Source: Plecoglossus altivelis (Eukaryota > Chordata > Actinopteri > Osmeriformes > Plecoglossidae). Taken from it: a stretch of 64,000 bases of DNA. Positions within the stretch are counted from its first letter, which is position 1; the number at the start of each line of letters is the position of its first letter. The stretch lies in assembly GCA_036571765.1 (NCBI GenBank), contig BROE01000020.1:12657276-12721275 (forward strand). Reading direction: 5' to 3'. Shown in pieces: positions 44,182 through 56,352 of this stretch. Made by a program: the position numbers and the translations under genes. Under the pieces are notes generated by a model. It did not search any database and was not told the origin of the DNA. It saw only the letters and a list, made by a program, of their open reading frames with translations.

Positions 44182-46309
44182 GGTAAGGTGCATACGCTAA
44201 ATGTAATGTTCTATGTGTAAGGTTTTATATGGACTATAACTGGAAGTGTATATGAGATATTGATCAGCAGCCTAGCACTGGGTAATTTGATCCTAAGGTT
44301 CTAACAGGCTACTGTACATTATACCAGCTGAGGCAGCAAAGTTTGGAGCATAATATTTGATTCTCTGTAATAATTAGCTAAACGTTGTTTTGCTAGTCTG
44401 AAGATCACATTTCAATATGCTTGTTCAGAGCCTCTATACACAGATAGTACATATGGTGATCGTAATTCATTTGATGCTACAAAGCAATGTGCAGTTTTCC
44501 AAAACATACAATTAAATGATTTTTTTTCAACAGTTTTCTCTACTTCTGTCTTCCTTCATCCTGCTCCAGTGCACTATGATGTAATACTTGATCATCCGTG
44601 AGCAAGAGGAGCGTTGGGTACCCTGGTCAGGAAAGTTGGATAAAGCATGGGATTGTGCTCTGGAGACAGAAACCACGCTCCTATTCCCAGTCCTCCAAGG
44701 TCCCTAACCCCTGCGGGCCCCACAACAGACAGAGACCGGCCCTGAGGTTAGTACAGAATCTAGACAGAACTGGACTCCTAACATCAGTCTCGCTGCTGTT
44801 TTCAGTGGTAGTGTACACTGTACAATAGATAAAGGATTACGTGTCTAATGATTTTATGCAGTGTATTCATGTACTTCTGATGTTTCTTGATCATTCAGGT
44901 GTTTGCTCATTGAGTTTGGGGGTCACCACCTAAAGGAAGCATCAGACCTTTAGTCATTTTTAGTATCAAAAATACAGAAGCTTTGGTTTTCAGGTGGCAT
45001 TTAGGTAAAAAAGTCTCAGGTTTAAAGTAACCGTTTTGATTTAGTCTGACATTGGTGACGTGACCTTGAGAGCCTCTTGCTAATAACTTTCTATTGGTGT
45101 CGGTTACAACAGTGGGCTGTGTTGGAGGAGTTGTGTCACAATGGTGGAGGCTTAGCTGGATTAGACCCCCCAAGCTCCTGTTGAGCTCAGAGATTTAGTG
45201 TCCACTGAGCCTCTGGTACGTCTCCATTGAGGCTGGTCGAGACAGGGGAGAGTGATTGGAGTCGACTGCCTTGGGTCAGCAACCCCATCTCTGCATCAGC
45301 AAGACCTGCAAAGTGTTTACGCTGGAGACACGAGAGAGTCCGGGCCAACTGAACAGCAAGACTGAGTGAGCGATTGAGCTCAAAAGCGAGAGAAGGAGAG
45401 AGCAAGAGACCATCTGTTGATTAAATTATTTTCAATTTGAGATTCTGCTTGATGAATTATTCAAATGTTCGTCAGAAGTAGGGATTTCTTTCATTCTTCC
45501 ATCTCTTCAGCTGTATTTGCTCTTCTTCTGTATTGTTTGTTTGATTCAGTCTCTCCCTCTCTTATGATAATTAACAAGTACCATTCATGCCAAATGCCTG
45601 CCGTCTAATGCAAAGATGATTTTAATGCATAAGAGAACACTAATGTTGCGAAATGCTGTTTCATCAGCAGAATAGCTATTTATGGCACCCGCGTAAATGA
45701 CTTTTTAATTTTGCCTTTCATATTTTGTGCTGTTTGATTTAATCTCCCCGCTTTTTGATTCAGTTTGTCACTGTAATAAATGTTTAATATGTTTTGAGAT
45801 TCAATTTCAGCTTTTGTGCAAGGGTTTATTATGTAGGTATGAGACACATTTGATGTCTGTGGCTAGATGTTTTCTCCTTGTTGGGCTGTTAGAACCGCCA
45901 GGAATCCTGTCTCCTGCTCTCTTCTCTGTCAGTAATAGGGAAGGGGGACCTCAAGATTTTGAAAAATCTCTGCTATGTTTTAGGGACTCATTTTGCAGCC
46001 AGGTGCACAAACAGCATGGCCACTTGAAGGCACACATGCCTGCTAACAACTGCAAGTCCCCCAAGATGGCAAACATTCCAACGCAGGGAGAAAGAATTCT
46101 AATGGAGAGAAGGGGGCCATGGGACCCCAAATAACTCTGACTAACTACGTTATACATTACACTGTACGCTGGACTTGTTGGAAGGCCACTCTACAGAAGC
46201 TGTTATTTTAATCATTAGTAGATGTGAGACACTAAGAAGTGTATATGGGAGTCGTGGTAATGATGATGCTTCAGTAGGTTGTGTCTGTTTCAAGACTCAG
46301 TTCTGATTG

Positions 46310-46628
46310 GTGATAATGATTGTTATGGTAAGAGGATAATGACTGTTATGGTTTGAGGATAATGACTGCTGTGGAAGGAGGATATTGATTGTTATGGTAG
46401 GAAGACAATGACTATTATGATAGGAGCATAATGACTGTCATGGTAGGAGGATAATGACTGTAATGGTAGCAGGATAATGACTGTCATGGTAGGAATATAA
46501 TGGCTGTTATGGTAGGAGGATCGTGACTGTTGTGGAAGGAGGATAGTGACTCATGGTAGGAGGACAATGACTGTTATGTTAGGAGGATAATGACTGTCAT
46601 GGTAGAAGAATAATGGCTGTTGTGAAAA
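46310..46628. repeat. Minisatellite, 23-bp unit, about 14 copies
   Basis: Consensus unit ATAATGACTGTTATGGTAGG plus AGG. Copies differ at a few positions, one has a 2-nt deletion (AGTGAC-TCATGG) and one carries GATCGTGAC. The unit is not a multiple of three and is non-coding. Confidence 0.92.
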
Positions 46629-46747
46629 GATTCTTGTGATTCCCCTGGAGGGTCCTGGTAGCACATGTGTGACACTTGATGGATGCTCATGAGGAATAAT
46701 TCCTAAGGACAACTGACATCTCATATTCAGTACGGTGTGTTGGTGTC

Positions 46748-46778
46748 AGTGTGTGTGGGTGTGTGTGTGTGTGTGTGA
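46748..46778. repeat. (TG)n microsatellite
   Basis: TG run with one GG interruption. Confidence 0.9.
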
Positions 46779-49700
46779 TGAAATGTATGAAACTTGACCT
46801 AGCATAAGGTGAGTTGTTGCATGGTGTGATATGTGAGAGAGAGTGTCAGATATGCTGTCGCACTGTCTCCCTGAATTGTTACTGTGTGTGAGGTTGTGTA
46901 TGACACATGAGGATTTTGGAGTCTAGATGTTTAACATTACAGTTTCACACTGAGGAGGATGTTTGATTAGATTTGTTATTCACATACAGGATGTATTCTG
47001 TTTACTGAAAATGATGGATTTATGGCTATTGTTTTGAATTATATCATATTTTACCCACCTTATTTGGCTTGTATATACTGACAAACAATTCCAACACTAC
47101 TACTGAAAGGAAAACAGATAAGACATTCTGCTGTGTTTTCTTATAGCACAGGACAGACCAACTCAATCTGACAGTAACTACATCTACCTTAAATCTGGCT
47201 CAATTGGCATAGATTAGGAGACAGTGTTGATAGTCATTTTCAGTAGCAACTGTTTCCATATATTTTTACTTTTCCATGTAGGACTCAGAAAGGTCAGACA
47301 GCACCACACTCCATTGTTACATTACTTTTAGTGTCATGCACTCTATTTCCTAAGATCAGTGAATGCCACATCCTACCACAACACATCACACCACCAGTGG
47401 TCCCCTTGGCTTTGGTGTCAGTCCACCCTCCTCAGTCAGTAGACGCATGAGGAAAACACGCTTACCCTTCCTGGCTTCCCGCTTCTCTTTGATCTGTCGG
47501 ATGTTGATGAAGCTCCTCTTATTTTATTTATTCCTATTTTCTCCTCAGGGGTAGTTTGCATCTCATTGGTTTGCTGTGGTCCCCCTGAGCCTGGTGTCAG
47601 ATCCTTCTCATACTGGAGTAGAGCCTGAACCTCACATCTAAAAAGTGGCAATGACCAAAATAGAAAACAGGACCATGTGTTATCCTGAATTAGCGAATGA
47701 GCGGACAAAATATGAATAAACAAACTGCTCCTCAAAAAAGTAGCACTTAGTCTATTGCTCCAAATAAATCCACCGGTATGCTCAGTAGGAGTGTGTTTAC
47801 AGAGGAATAGAGGAAGGTGGAAATGGAGATGGCCTGTGCCGTTGCTCTGTCAGCTGCAGAGAGAGCGGTGTTGTAGTCTTAAGGTTCAGACCATAGAGTT
47901 TCTAAGTGAGAAGGAGAGCTGTAAACCCTCATTGATTTTTGTAACCAGTGTCTGTGTCTGAGTCCCTGGAGAGGCTTCATTACACCAGGATGAATGAAAA
48001 TGAGGAGAGTGCAGATGTGTGTAGACGTGTTCATGGGTGTATTTGTGTGTGTTGAATTCTATTTTGCTATGTACTGACTTGTGAGTATTAGACTTTCTCA
48101 CACATCATTTACCTTTATTTTCCTCTCTCAACATTCCTTTCTTCCCTATCTCTTAATTAGTCCATGTGGGTGGTGGGTCACAGTGTCTCCTGGAGTTTAT
48201 CAGTTGGCTGATTTGAAAACCCCCCAGAGAGTATGTGAACCAGGGGAATCACATTTATTTATCGTGAGATCTGAAACCAAGTCCCTAGTTAACATAATAA
48301 CATAATAACCCTCTGGCACAGAGATTAACGAGAAATTTTGCGACACTCTTTCGATTCGCGTTTTGGACGCATACCAAGCACATTCATACCTACCGAGTGA
48401 AGTTGTTGGCCGCTTGTAGCCACCTGTCCCGGAGGGAAGAACATATTTTTCGACAATACTGTAATTACATCGCTACATCCTCCACAACGTATGTATGTTT
48501 GGTTTGTGGAGAAGGACTCCATAGTCCTTCTCCCTCATTTACAAATCCCTATCAAACCTCAAAGAGGTTTTTTTTCTCGTGATCAATTTTCAATTAGGAA
48601 CACTTCACTCTCTCATTCTTTCACACCAGTCTCTCCTTTTCAGGTTCTGGAAATCCTCTTAACTGGCAGCCTGCCACCCATCCCCCGTCCTGAATAGTCT
48701 GTGTGGGGCATGGAGGACGTACCCTCCTCTCTTCTGTTCACTGTTGGGAAAATGAACCTGCGTCTCTGTCTTTGGTTTCACCTCTTCTCCCTCAGTGCCT
48801 ACTTCTATTCCCTCCCCCTCCACTCCCCACTTTTCAGTCCAGCAGCTCTTGAGTAGACGCCGGGCACGAGGAGAGGAGGAGGAATCAGAAGTAGGAGGAG
48901 CAGATAGGGGCTCGTCCACAGCTGTCGGAGGTGGGATAGGATTGACTGTGAGTGGAGGAGGGCCTCTCTAGCTCGCTCGCCATACCCCTCCTCTCTCTCT
49001 TCCTCTCATTTGTATTTGTTCGTTCTGCATTTCAGTTTTTTTATGATCTCTGAAACAAAAGCAGCTGTTGTAAAGGGGATATACACTTGCAATGCTGCAG
49101 CTACACTTGGCTAGCCAGCTCTGACGACTTAGCTGTAAGATAGAGGAAGACAAAACACTTTTCTCCTCCTCTTCTTTTTCCTTCTCTCCTGTTGGGAAGA
49201 GAGAGGCAGATTCTGCAGCACGAGGGGAACCCAGCTGACAGGGAAATCTGAGCAGTGGAAGATACTTTTTTGGCTCTTGACATTTTATTTAATTGTTGTA
49301 CAATTCATCAATATTGATCCAAATCCCAGTATTTCCCAGTATGGAAGAACAGGATACCAGGGCCTCAAGGATGCTGTGACTGGATACTTTCTTCTGAAGT
49401 TATGAGATGAGAAAGAAGAATAACTGGATGAAACTAGAGACAGGCCAACAGGCTGTTTTGGATGCTATATTTTGCACTATATTTTTATACAGGAAGGAGC
49501 TTGGTAGAAGCTCTCTGGAAGCTGGTGTGTTTGGTTTATATTGTATTGTATGTGTGTGCTCGTTTGTATTGTGGAATGTATGAGTGTAGTAGTTAATGAT
49601 AGCATGGTGTAATATCCATTGGTGTGAACGTATGTAAATGTGGTGTTGTTATTTGTGTGTGTTTTAGCAGTCCCCAGGGTATGTCTGTGCGCTTGGTCTG

Positions 49701-49835
49701 TGCTAATCCGTAGGCTGGTTGAAAGGCTTTAGCCTAGGGTTTGTTGAAGTGATGCAGCTCTGTGCATGGCAGGGTGAGGGGGGCAGGGACAGGATCTGCT
49801 GGACTGCTGTGGACAAGTCAGGTGGATCATTGATA

Positions 49836-49940
49836 GAGTTCACCCAGTGGTGTGGTAGAGTCCACCCAGTGGTGTGGTAGGTGCACCCAGTGGTGTGGTA
49901 GGGTCCACCCAGTGGTGTGGTAGGTTCACCCAGTGGTGTG
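49836..49940. repeat. Minisatellite, 21-22-bp unit, 5 copies
   Basis: Five tandem copies of a unit with the constant part CACCCAGTGGTGTGG(TAG). The variable bases sit in the GTTC/GTCC/GTGC joint. Confidence 0.92.
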
Positions 49941-51714
49941 GACGGTCCACTGGCACAAATCCATCTCTGATATATCACAATGGATAGGTGATACAAACAA
50001 AGTTAAATGTTACTGTAATGATCGTAGATTATTTTGGCGTGGTTACAATTGTTTTTTGCTCAAAAGGCCAAACACAGGATATACACCATGTAAATGCGAA
50101 AGGTCATACTTAATTCCTCCCTCATACTCCCCCATTGAATTTCCCTGACCTAAATATTGACTCTGAAACAACCACAACATTGGAATGAATCAGGGGTCGC
50201 TCACACATTCTGTTTGTCTAAATGGTAAAGCTCCATATCACTTTCCAATATGAATATTGTCCTTGGTTCTACTTGCTATATAGTTTATGAAACCACAGTT
50301 GTTTTTAGGGTGGGATTTTGGCACTGTTGTTCTGTAATAAGGGGGAATCTGGTGGGTTGATACAAGACTTCGTTATGAAGACAGGCCTGAGCTGTGTATT
50401 AGGTGTGTATAGGCGCCTGAATGTGTGGACCCTAACATAGTCCTCAGGTCTCACTCCTAAATGACTTCGATGGTGTGTCTGTGCGACAGAGATAAACAAA
50501 AACTGAAACAAAAAGAACAAATGCAACAATTTTGGTGCAACTTTATCTCATTACCACAGGGACAGTGAACTTTGCTTGATATGAATGGAACTGAATAGAA
50601 TCTCGACTCTCACTGGTCAAAACCCCCTATTTTATGCTAGTTTAAAACCAGGTTACTATATAAACCTTGTAGCATCACTCAGATGAGTTTGTAGGCCAAA
50701 TCCAGTCTTAGAATGTATGTTCCATGCAGTTGGGTGTGGTTGTAATGTAGCTTCAGCAGCCAAACCTCTGAGTCTACCGTCAAATACAGTATAATCTTTT
50801 CTTAAGGCTTGAAAACGAGAACACAATTTCCAGTTTCAAACGTCTTTAATTTGTCTGGCAGTTGAAGCCAGGACAGCGGGTACCTTACTTTAGTAAAGTG
50901 TAGAGCGAAGCTGTTCTGTTGATAAGCCCAGCAGAGGTATATGAGGTTATCTGTCTGCTTAATGACTGCTGGGGGGTTTAGAGCTCATCAGCAGACTTGT
51001 GCTCCTCACTGTCTGTCTGGTGACGACTTTGCTGACTACTGCAATGTCACAGCACTGACTCAGAGCGGAGCAGTAATTCTTCTTTGCTGCAAAGAGAAGT
51101 TCAAATTTAGACTACATTTATTGGTGGCGTGAATAAGAGTTTTAGTTTTGTTATGAGCTTTTTTTAAGTTAAAGTGGTGCTGTTCAGGTTACCTCATTAT
51201 CAGACCTGGTTTCATTGTCTCTGAGTTTGATGGCGGGTAGTGCTATTTTTAAGGGTTGACAGTTACAGATACACAAAGACATTTCAAAATGTTTCATCCT
51301 TTCTTTGGAAAAGCTTGGTACTTTTTAGGAGTCTTTCATTTTCATTAATTTCAATAATTGTCATCCTCTTAAGACATCCTTCAGCAAAAGGCCTGACATT
51401 TTCAATAGACCTCAGATCACATATAATTGCTTTACTGATTCATTGTTTAATCAGCTCTATTTTGAAACCCTAAATCACCAGATTTTAATCTGTAGGCTTA
51501 GCCTGCCCCCCTTTCTTTACACCCAACCCACACTTGATAATTAACATTTGCATATATTTGAGTGTTTTTGATGAGCTAATTACAGTGGAATGAGACTTAT
51601 TGTGCGTGTGACTATGGATTAGTATTCCTGTTTCTGAGTGATCATACACCAACCCAGGCATTGGGGAAAAGTGGGTTCCCTGGATGGGTAGAATGAATGG
51701 CAAGGGCTGTGTGT

Positions 51715-51790
51715 TTGTGGGGCGGGGGGCTAGAGGGAGGAGGGGCAAGGGGAAGGAGGGGCTAGGGGGAGGAGGGGCTAGGGGGCTCTT
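51715..51790. repeat. Purine-rich imperfect tandem block
   Basis: GGAGGGGCAAGGGGAAGG and GAGGAGGGGCTAGGG repeated about four times; G-runs could form a quadruplex. Confidence 0.75.
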
Positions 51791-53324
51791 GGCAAGAGCT
51801 TAGAAATCCCCACAGGGGAAGAATTCCTTTTGATTGTGTTCAGACGGTTAAAAATCCTTTCCCTACCCCCTCTTACTCCATCTCTGTAAATGTACATACC
51901 CAACTAATACTGCAAGCCTTAGTTTTACTGTCTCAATATTTTATCACTCCTTCTGTCACGCTATTTATCTCTCTAAGACATTTTGTAAATGCTTTCATTT
52001 AGGGGAGTTACCCTCCCTCCTCTGATACTCACACTGAAAGAATGTCCTTTTGGTTGGTCTGCCAGCCTCCAGGTGCAGACCACGCCTGACACAGGGTGCC
52101 TAGATTTGAGATAGTCTAGCCTGAACACTGAGTGAGCAGCTGTTAGAGTCTGGACTCATAGGAGTGGTCCTCATTCCCATGCATTGTCTGGGAGCCCTCA
52201 GGGCGCCCTACCTATCTACCCATGCAGTGATTCAGAGGATCACAGAGCTAGTCATTTGGTCCCTGGTTTCTTTTCTTATTTTTATCAGCCAGGAACATGC
52301 CGGGAAGACACAGGCCATCTGTATGCATTGTCCTCATTCATAAGATGAATGCTAATTTCTGAATGCTTTGGCTTTTACCATGATGATTAGGGGTTTTTTA
52401 TGATGTCGATATTTTTTATTATGTCAACCATTTTTTATTATCGACTGGTGTTATTCACTGGTCTGATCAAAATGATCCATTTATGTTACTAACAAGCATT
52501 GTACAATTTTATATTGGCCTTTCAGACTTCATTTGGTCTGGAGACTGAAAGTTCAAAGATGTCCTCCACAATCTTATCTTATCCTACCCTCTGTCCCCAA
52601 CAGACAACCCTCCACTCCCATGTGGGGGATGCATCAACAATAGAACTGTATGCGGTAGTGTTGTGATTTAGGGGGGGGGCTGTTACAGGACTGTGTGAGG
52701 TGCAGGCAGCAGCTGATGTGGAGGCTAGCAGGTTGTGAGAGGCTCATCTGAGGCACCTGTTAGCTGGTTAGAGAAGACCCGGTCCCACCTGGCAGCTCTA
52801 CATCCTCCAGAGACCGGGGAGAGGGCAGATGCTCTCAAGTGCTAATCAAATTTTTGGGGTTGTTTGACATGATTTAACAGGATTAAGAGTTTACCCCTAA
52901 AGGGACATAGGGGGATGGGGTTGGGGATCGAGAGGGGTACTGCCTGACAGATATGATATGGGGTGGGGGATGAGAACCAGCGTTTAAAAGGAAGAATCAA
53001 TTTGTACTTTAATTAATTTAATTTAAAGAATGTAATTTATACCTTACTCATTGCACCCTAACCCGTGTTTATTAGTATTTATAAAACGTTCATTAAATAG
53101 GCTCTTAATAGGCACCAATGCCTGCCATATTTAGCCTACATGAACACAGTGTTCCATCCACTGAGACAGCGCTTAAGCATCTCGTTCACTTCTGATCAGA
53201 CCTCAAACCACCACCACATCCTTAAACCTTTCAGAAATGTCACCCTGAAAGAACTAATGGTAGTCTCTCACATGTGTGCTGTTTGTGTCAGAGTTTGTTG
53301 TAATGATCTATAGTATAGATTCTA

Positions 53325-53790
53325 TTCAAGCGTTTCCTGACCTGTGGGCCGCGGCCCACTAGTGGTCTGCGAGGGTAATACAAGTAGGCCACAAAATCAA
53401 TGAAAACTAATGTGCGAAAAAATTGTAAATATGAAATATTTATGTATACTGTTGGTAAATTGTTATTACAATTCTAAATAACTGTTGTCTATCTGTTATC
53501 GGTGGAAGGAAAAGAGTGAGAAGCTGAGTAATAGCAAAAAGTAAACAGTTTGAAGTTCTAGACTTTGCTTGGCTATGGAAGTTAGGCAGGTTACCTCTCT
53601 TTACAATGTGTGCTTCATACTGTGGCGCTGATGAGCTTTGTTTTCTATCACTGAAAACAAATTCCCATGAAATCAAACTGTTTAGTACCCATGGTGTTGT
53701 TAAACATGTGATAACCATGAATTAAGTTAAAAAATATTTGGGTGGCCGCAAAAATATTTGAGCTATGCAAAAAAAGAAAAAAAGAAAAAA
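53325..53790. mobile_element. hAT-like non-autonomous remnant (uncertain)
   Basis: Starts with GTTTCCTGACCTGTGGGCCG followed by CGGCCCACTAGTGGTC, resembling the GTTTCTCAACC...GGGCCGCGACCC ends of hAT elements. A matching GTGGCCGCAAAAATATTTGA lies near the other end (about 53742). No transposase seen. Confidence 0.35.
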
Positions 53791-54504
53791 GGTCATTCAT
53801 GGCTAAATATCTGAACAGCCACCAGGTCATGACTCTGGCTCCACTCACCATTAAGAGTTAATCACTGAACCATCTGATGGGTGTTTATCTCCATGGTACT
53901 GCTAACAGCTGTTGATCATGGGATACTGCTTTGTGGGATTTGCTTTGATTCGGTCATCAGTAGACTTCAGCAGGTAGGATGTTGAAGGTCTGGGCCTACG
54001 TTTTGTGGACTACTTTGAGGTATGGATAAGAGTTTACCTCTACAAGGCTTTAGAGGGAATGGTCACAAAAAATAATAACAAAAACAAAAAACTTACTAAA
54101 TATGGAATACTCGATCTTTTGTTTTGAAAATTCCGCACAATGCTATATAAGACAGGGAAGCTTTGGCAACCGAATGTAACTTCATGTTGTGTCTTTGTAG
54201 TCGGTGTTTGGTGCTCTTGCTGCAGAGATTTGTCTAGTGTGCGGTTAAGGTATTTTAAGGTCAGTGAAGGACTGATTGCAGGGCTGTTCCTGATATACAG
54301 TGTCTTGTGGTTCAAGTAAATGCCAAATGGCATGAATAGTACTTTAGAATGGCTGAAAACGATGGTTGTTGTTTTAATGACACAAGTAAATGCCATGTTT
54401 GATATGACATTTAAGTAAAGGGTTCTGTTGTCTTAGCAATGTCTGGACTATGTTTGCCTTGGAGCCCTATACTACTACAGTAATGTGGTCTTCTGTGTTT
54501 CTCA

Positions 54505-54580
54505 GGTAATTTGCAGAGAAGGAAGAAAAGGCGTCTCTACAAACCTTTGACCTTCCTGCAGTACTGAGTCAGCCTCAAAG
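54505..54580 (+). other. nckap5l: Candidate non-coding 5' exon of nckap5l
   Basis: 76 nt between a good acceptor (TCTGTGTTTCTCAG) and a donor (AAAG|GTGGGT). No ATG in a useful frame. It is in the right strand and place for a 5' UTR exon. Confidence 0.3.
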
Positions 54581-56094
54581 GTGGGTCCTTATATTCACAT
54601 CCTTTAAATGACCAGAGGAATACTACAGACCAACAATAAACAGACAGACAAATGGAGGGAGTTTGTCCTCTTAAAATGTGCGAACAAAACTTGCACAACT
54701 AACCTGTGGAATTATCGTAAATGGGAAAATAGTAGGGAGGAGAAGAGCTGGGATGTGATGCAGAGATGGCGGCAGGATATTGATCCATGCAGGCATGTGG
54801 CCTCCATCAAATGTCATTGAGAGGATCTGTCTGGCCCAGTCTCCCGAGCCTCTTAGGCTCTGGCACACAGCCTTGGGTTCACTTTGATCTCCCTGTTACA
54901 TGATTCCCTTGGCCAAAGACACATTTACCTCAGCTCTGATCACATAACTGACAATTACCATGGACGCATGCAAAGGATGAACTTTTAGCCTGCGCTGTCA
55001 TGAGTTTATATTTACGATGTTTATAGATCATATCTTAATAGTATTGCTAAGATGGCTTCAAAGAAACACTATGAGCATCCACAGTGAATGCATTCCATTT
55101 TAGATTAAGTATATTATAATCAACATTCCATCTTGTTGTGACTGATTGACAGACAAATACAATCCTTACAAACGTTGATGTATTGCCCTTCGTATAAGCA
55201 ATGTCACAGAGGACTTCACATATGCCAACGTAACTGCCTTTTAACCAACCTAAAACCTCAAGGAAGACAGGGAAAAACAAATTTGAGAAAAAATAGAAGA
55301 AACCTTGGGAGGAGTGATTCAATGAGGAATCCTCTCCTCCAGAGACAGTTGGTGAAAGAGAAGTGCAGAACAAAGGCTAAACATAGTCATGCATCAAGAA
55401 AAGTGCCAATGGTCGTTGAAACATAGAATTCCAATGAATGTCAGTCAAAGCGATGGTGGCCTGTTACAGGCCAAACAAATCCTTCTGTTCCCTGAAATGC
55501 TGGGTTGAACAGTCATTGATGAGGGCGAGTGTTGCATTAGGAGACAGGCCCTAATGCACAGCCCTACTTTACCTATAGATGGCAGCACTTTACTGCTCTG
55601 TTGACAAGGGTTAGTAGGCCATTGTGGATGGAGAAAGAACAGGGTTAAAATAAAGGAGAAACGTGCTTAATGTTTTGGTCGTGCACTTTGCCCATCATCT
55701 GGCCACAGCAGGATGGTTGATGATGAGCGTTACCAAGAAAATACAAAACCAGGTGGCTGGGAAGAAGAGAATAAAAAACACACAAACATTCAGTTTTGAA
55801 CATCAAAGTGTGGTTTATATATAACTGTAGGACTAGAAACCTGAAGTCTTGGTCTTCCTCTCATTGTTTTGAGTTTCTTTATCTTACTTTCATGGTTGTT
55901 TTATTTTGTGTATTGTGTATTGTTTTCTGCAACTATTTTTGTTACTATTCTAAATTTGTAGTTGTTGGTGTTTATGGTACTATTTTTGAACAATGACACA
56001 TGTAGATCACTGCTGTAACTGAAATCCTTGCTTTCCCTTCCCACTACTTTATTCTCTTTCCTCTCTCTCTCTCCATCTCTCCACCTCTCTCCAT

Positions 56095-56142
<48 letters not shown>

Positions 56143-56224
56143 CTCTCCTGTGGCCCACCTTATGGTTTGATTGTATGTATGATTGTGTTCTCTCACACAC
56201 AAACACACACTTTCTGCTCTCTAG
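54581..56224 (+). other. nckap5l: Intron-like stretch before nckap5l coding exon 1
   Basis: No exon recognised. It ends in a long CT microsatellite (56056-56150) and a clean acceptor. Confidence 0.5.
56056..56150. repeat. nckap5l: (CT)n microsatellite near the nckap5l acceptor
   Basis: CT repeats with CCAT interruptions, then an unbroken CT run of about 35 nt. It ends about 75 nt before the acceptor of the first coding exon and extends its pyrimidine tract. Confidence 0.95.
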
Positions 56225-56229
56225 GTGGG

Positions 56230-56352
56230 ATGTCTGATGCAGAGACAAGGGAGGGTGATGAGGCCTTTGAGTCAGAAGAGGGCGATGTGGAGCCATACTT
56301 GGAGGAGACGGAGGGCAGCAGGGACATCCTGGACAGGGTCAGAGAGTTGGAG
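56230..56352 (+). CDS. nckap5l: nckap5l coding exon 1
   Basis: 123 nt coding; the exon itself starts at 56225 after ctctctag, so there are 5 nt of 5' UTR. Donor GTGAGG. It encodes an acidic N-terminus ending R-V-R-E-L-E, as in human. Confidence 0.9.

Larger units (their letters stand above)
36379..54504 (+). other. nckap5l: Long stretch without a firm exon, probably nckap5l 5' intron
   Basis: 18 kb in which no coding exon could be assigned to a known gene. Contents listed separately: SINE (39810-40016), telomere-like repeat (43377), GA/GAGC repeats (44131), possible conserved element (45560-45820), 23-bp minisatellite (46310), TG run (46748), minus-strand exon-like stretches (47466, 48659), 22-bp minisatellite (49836), purine-rich block (51715), hAT-like fragment (53325). 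Confidence 0.45.
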
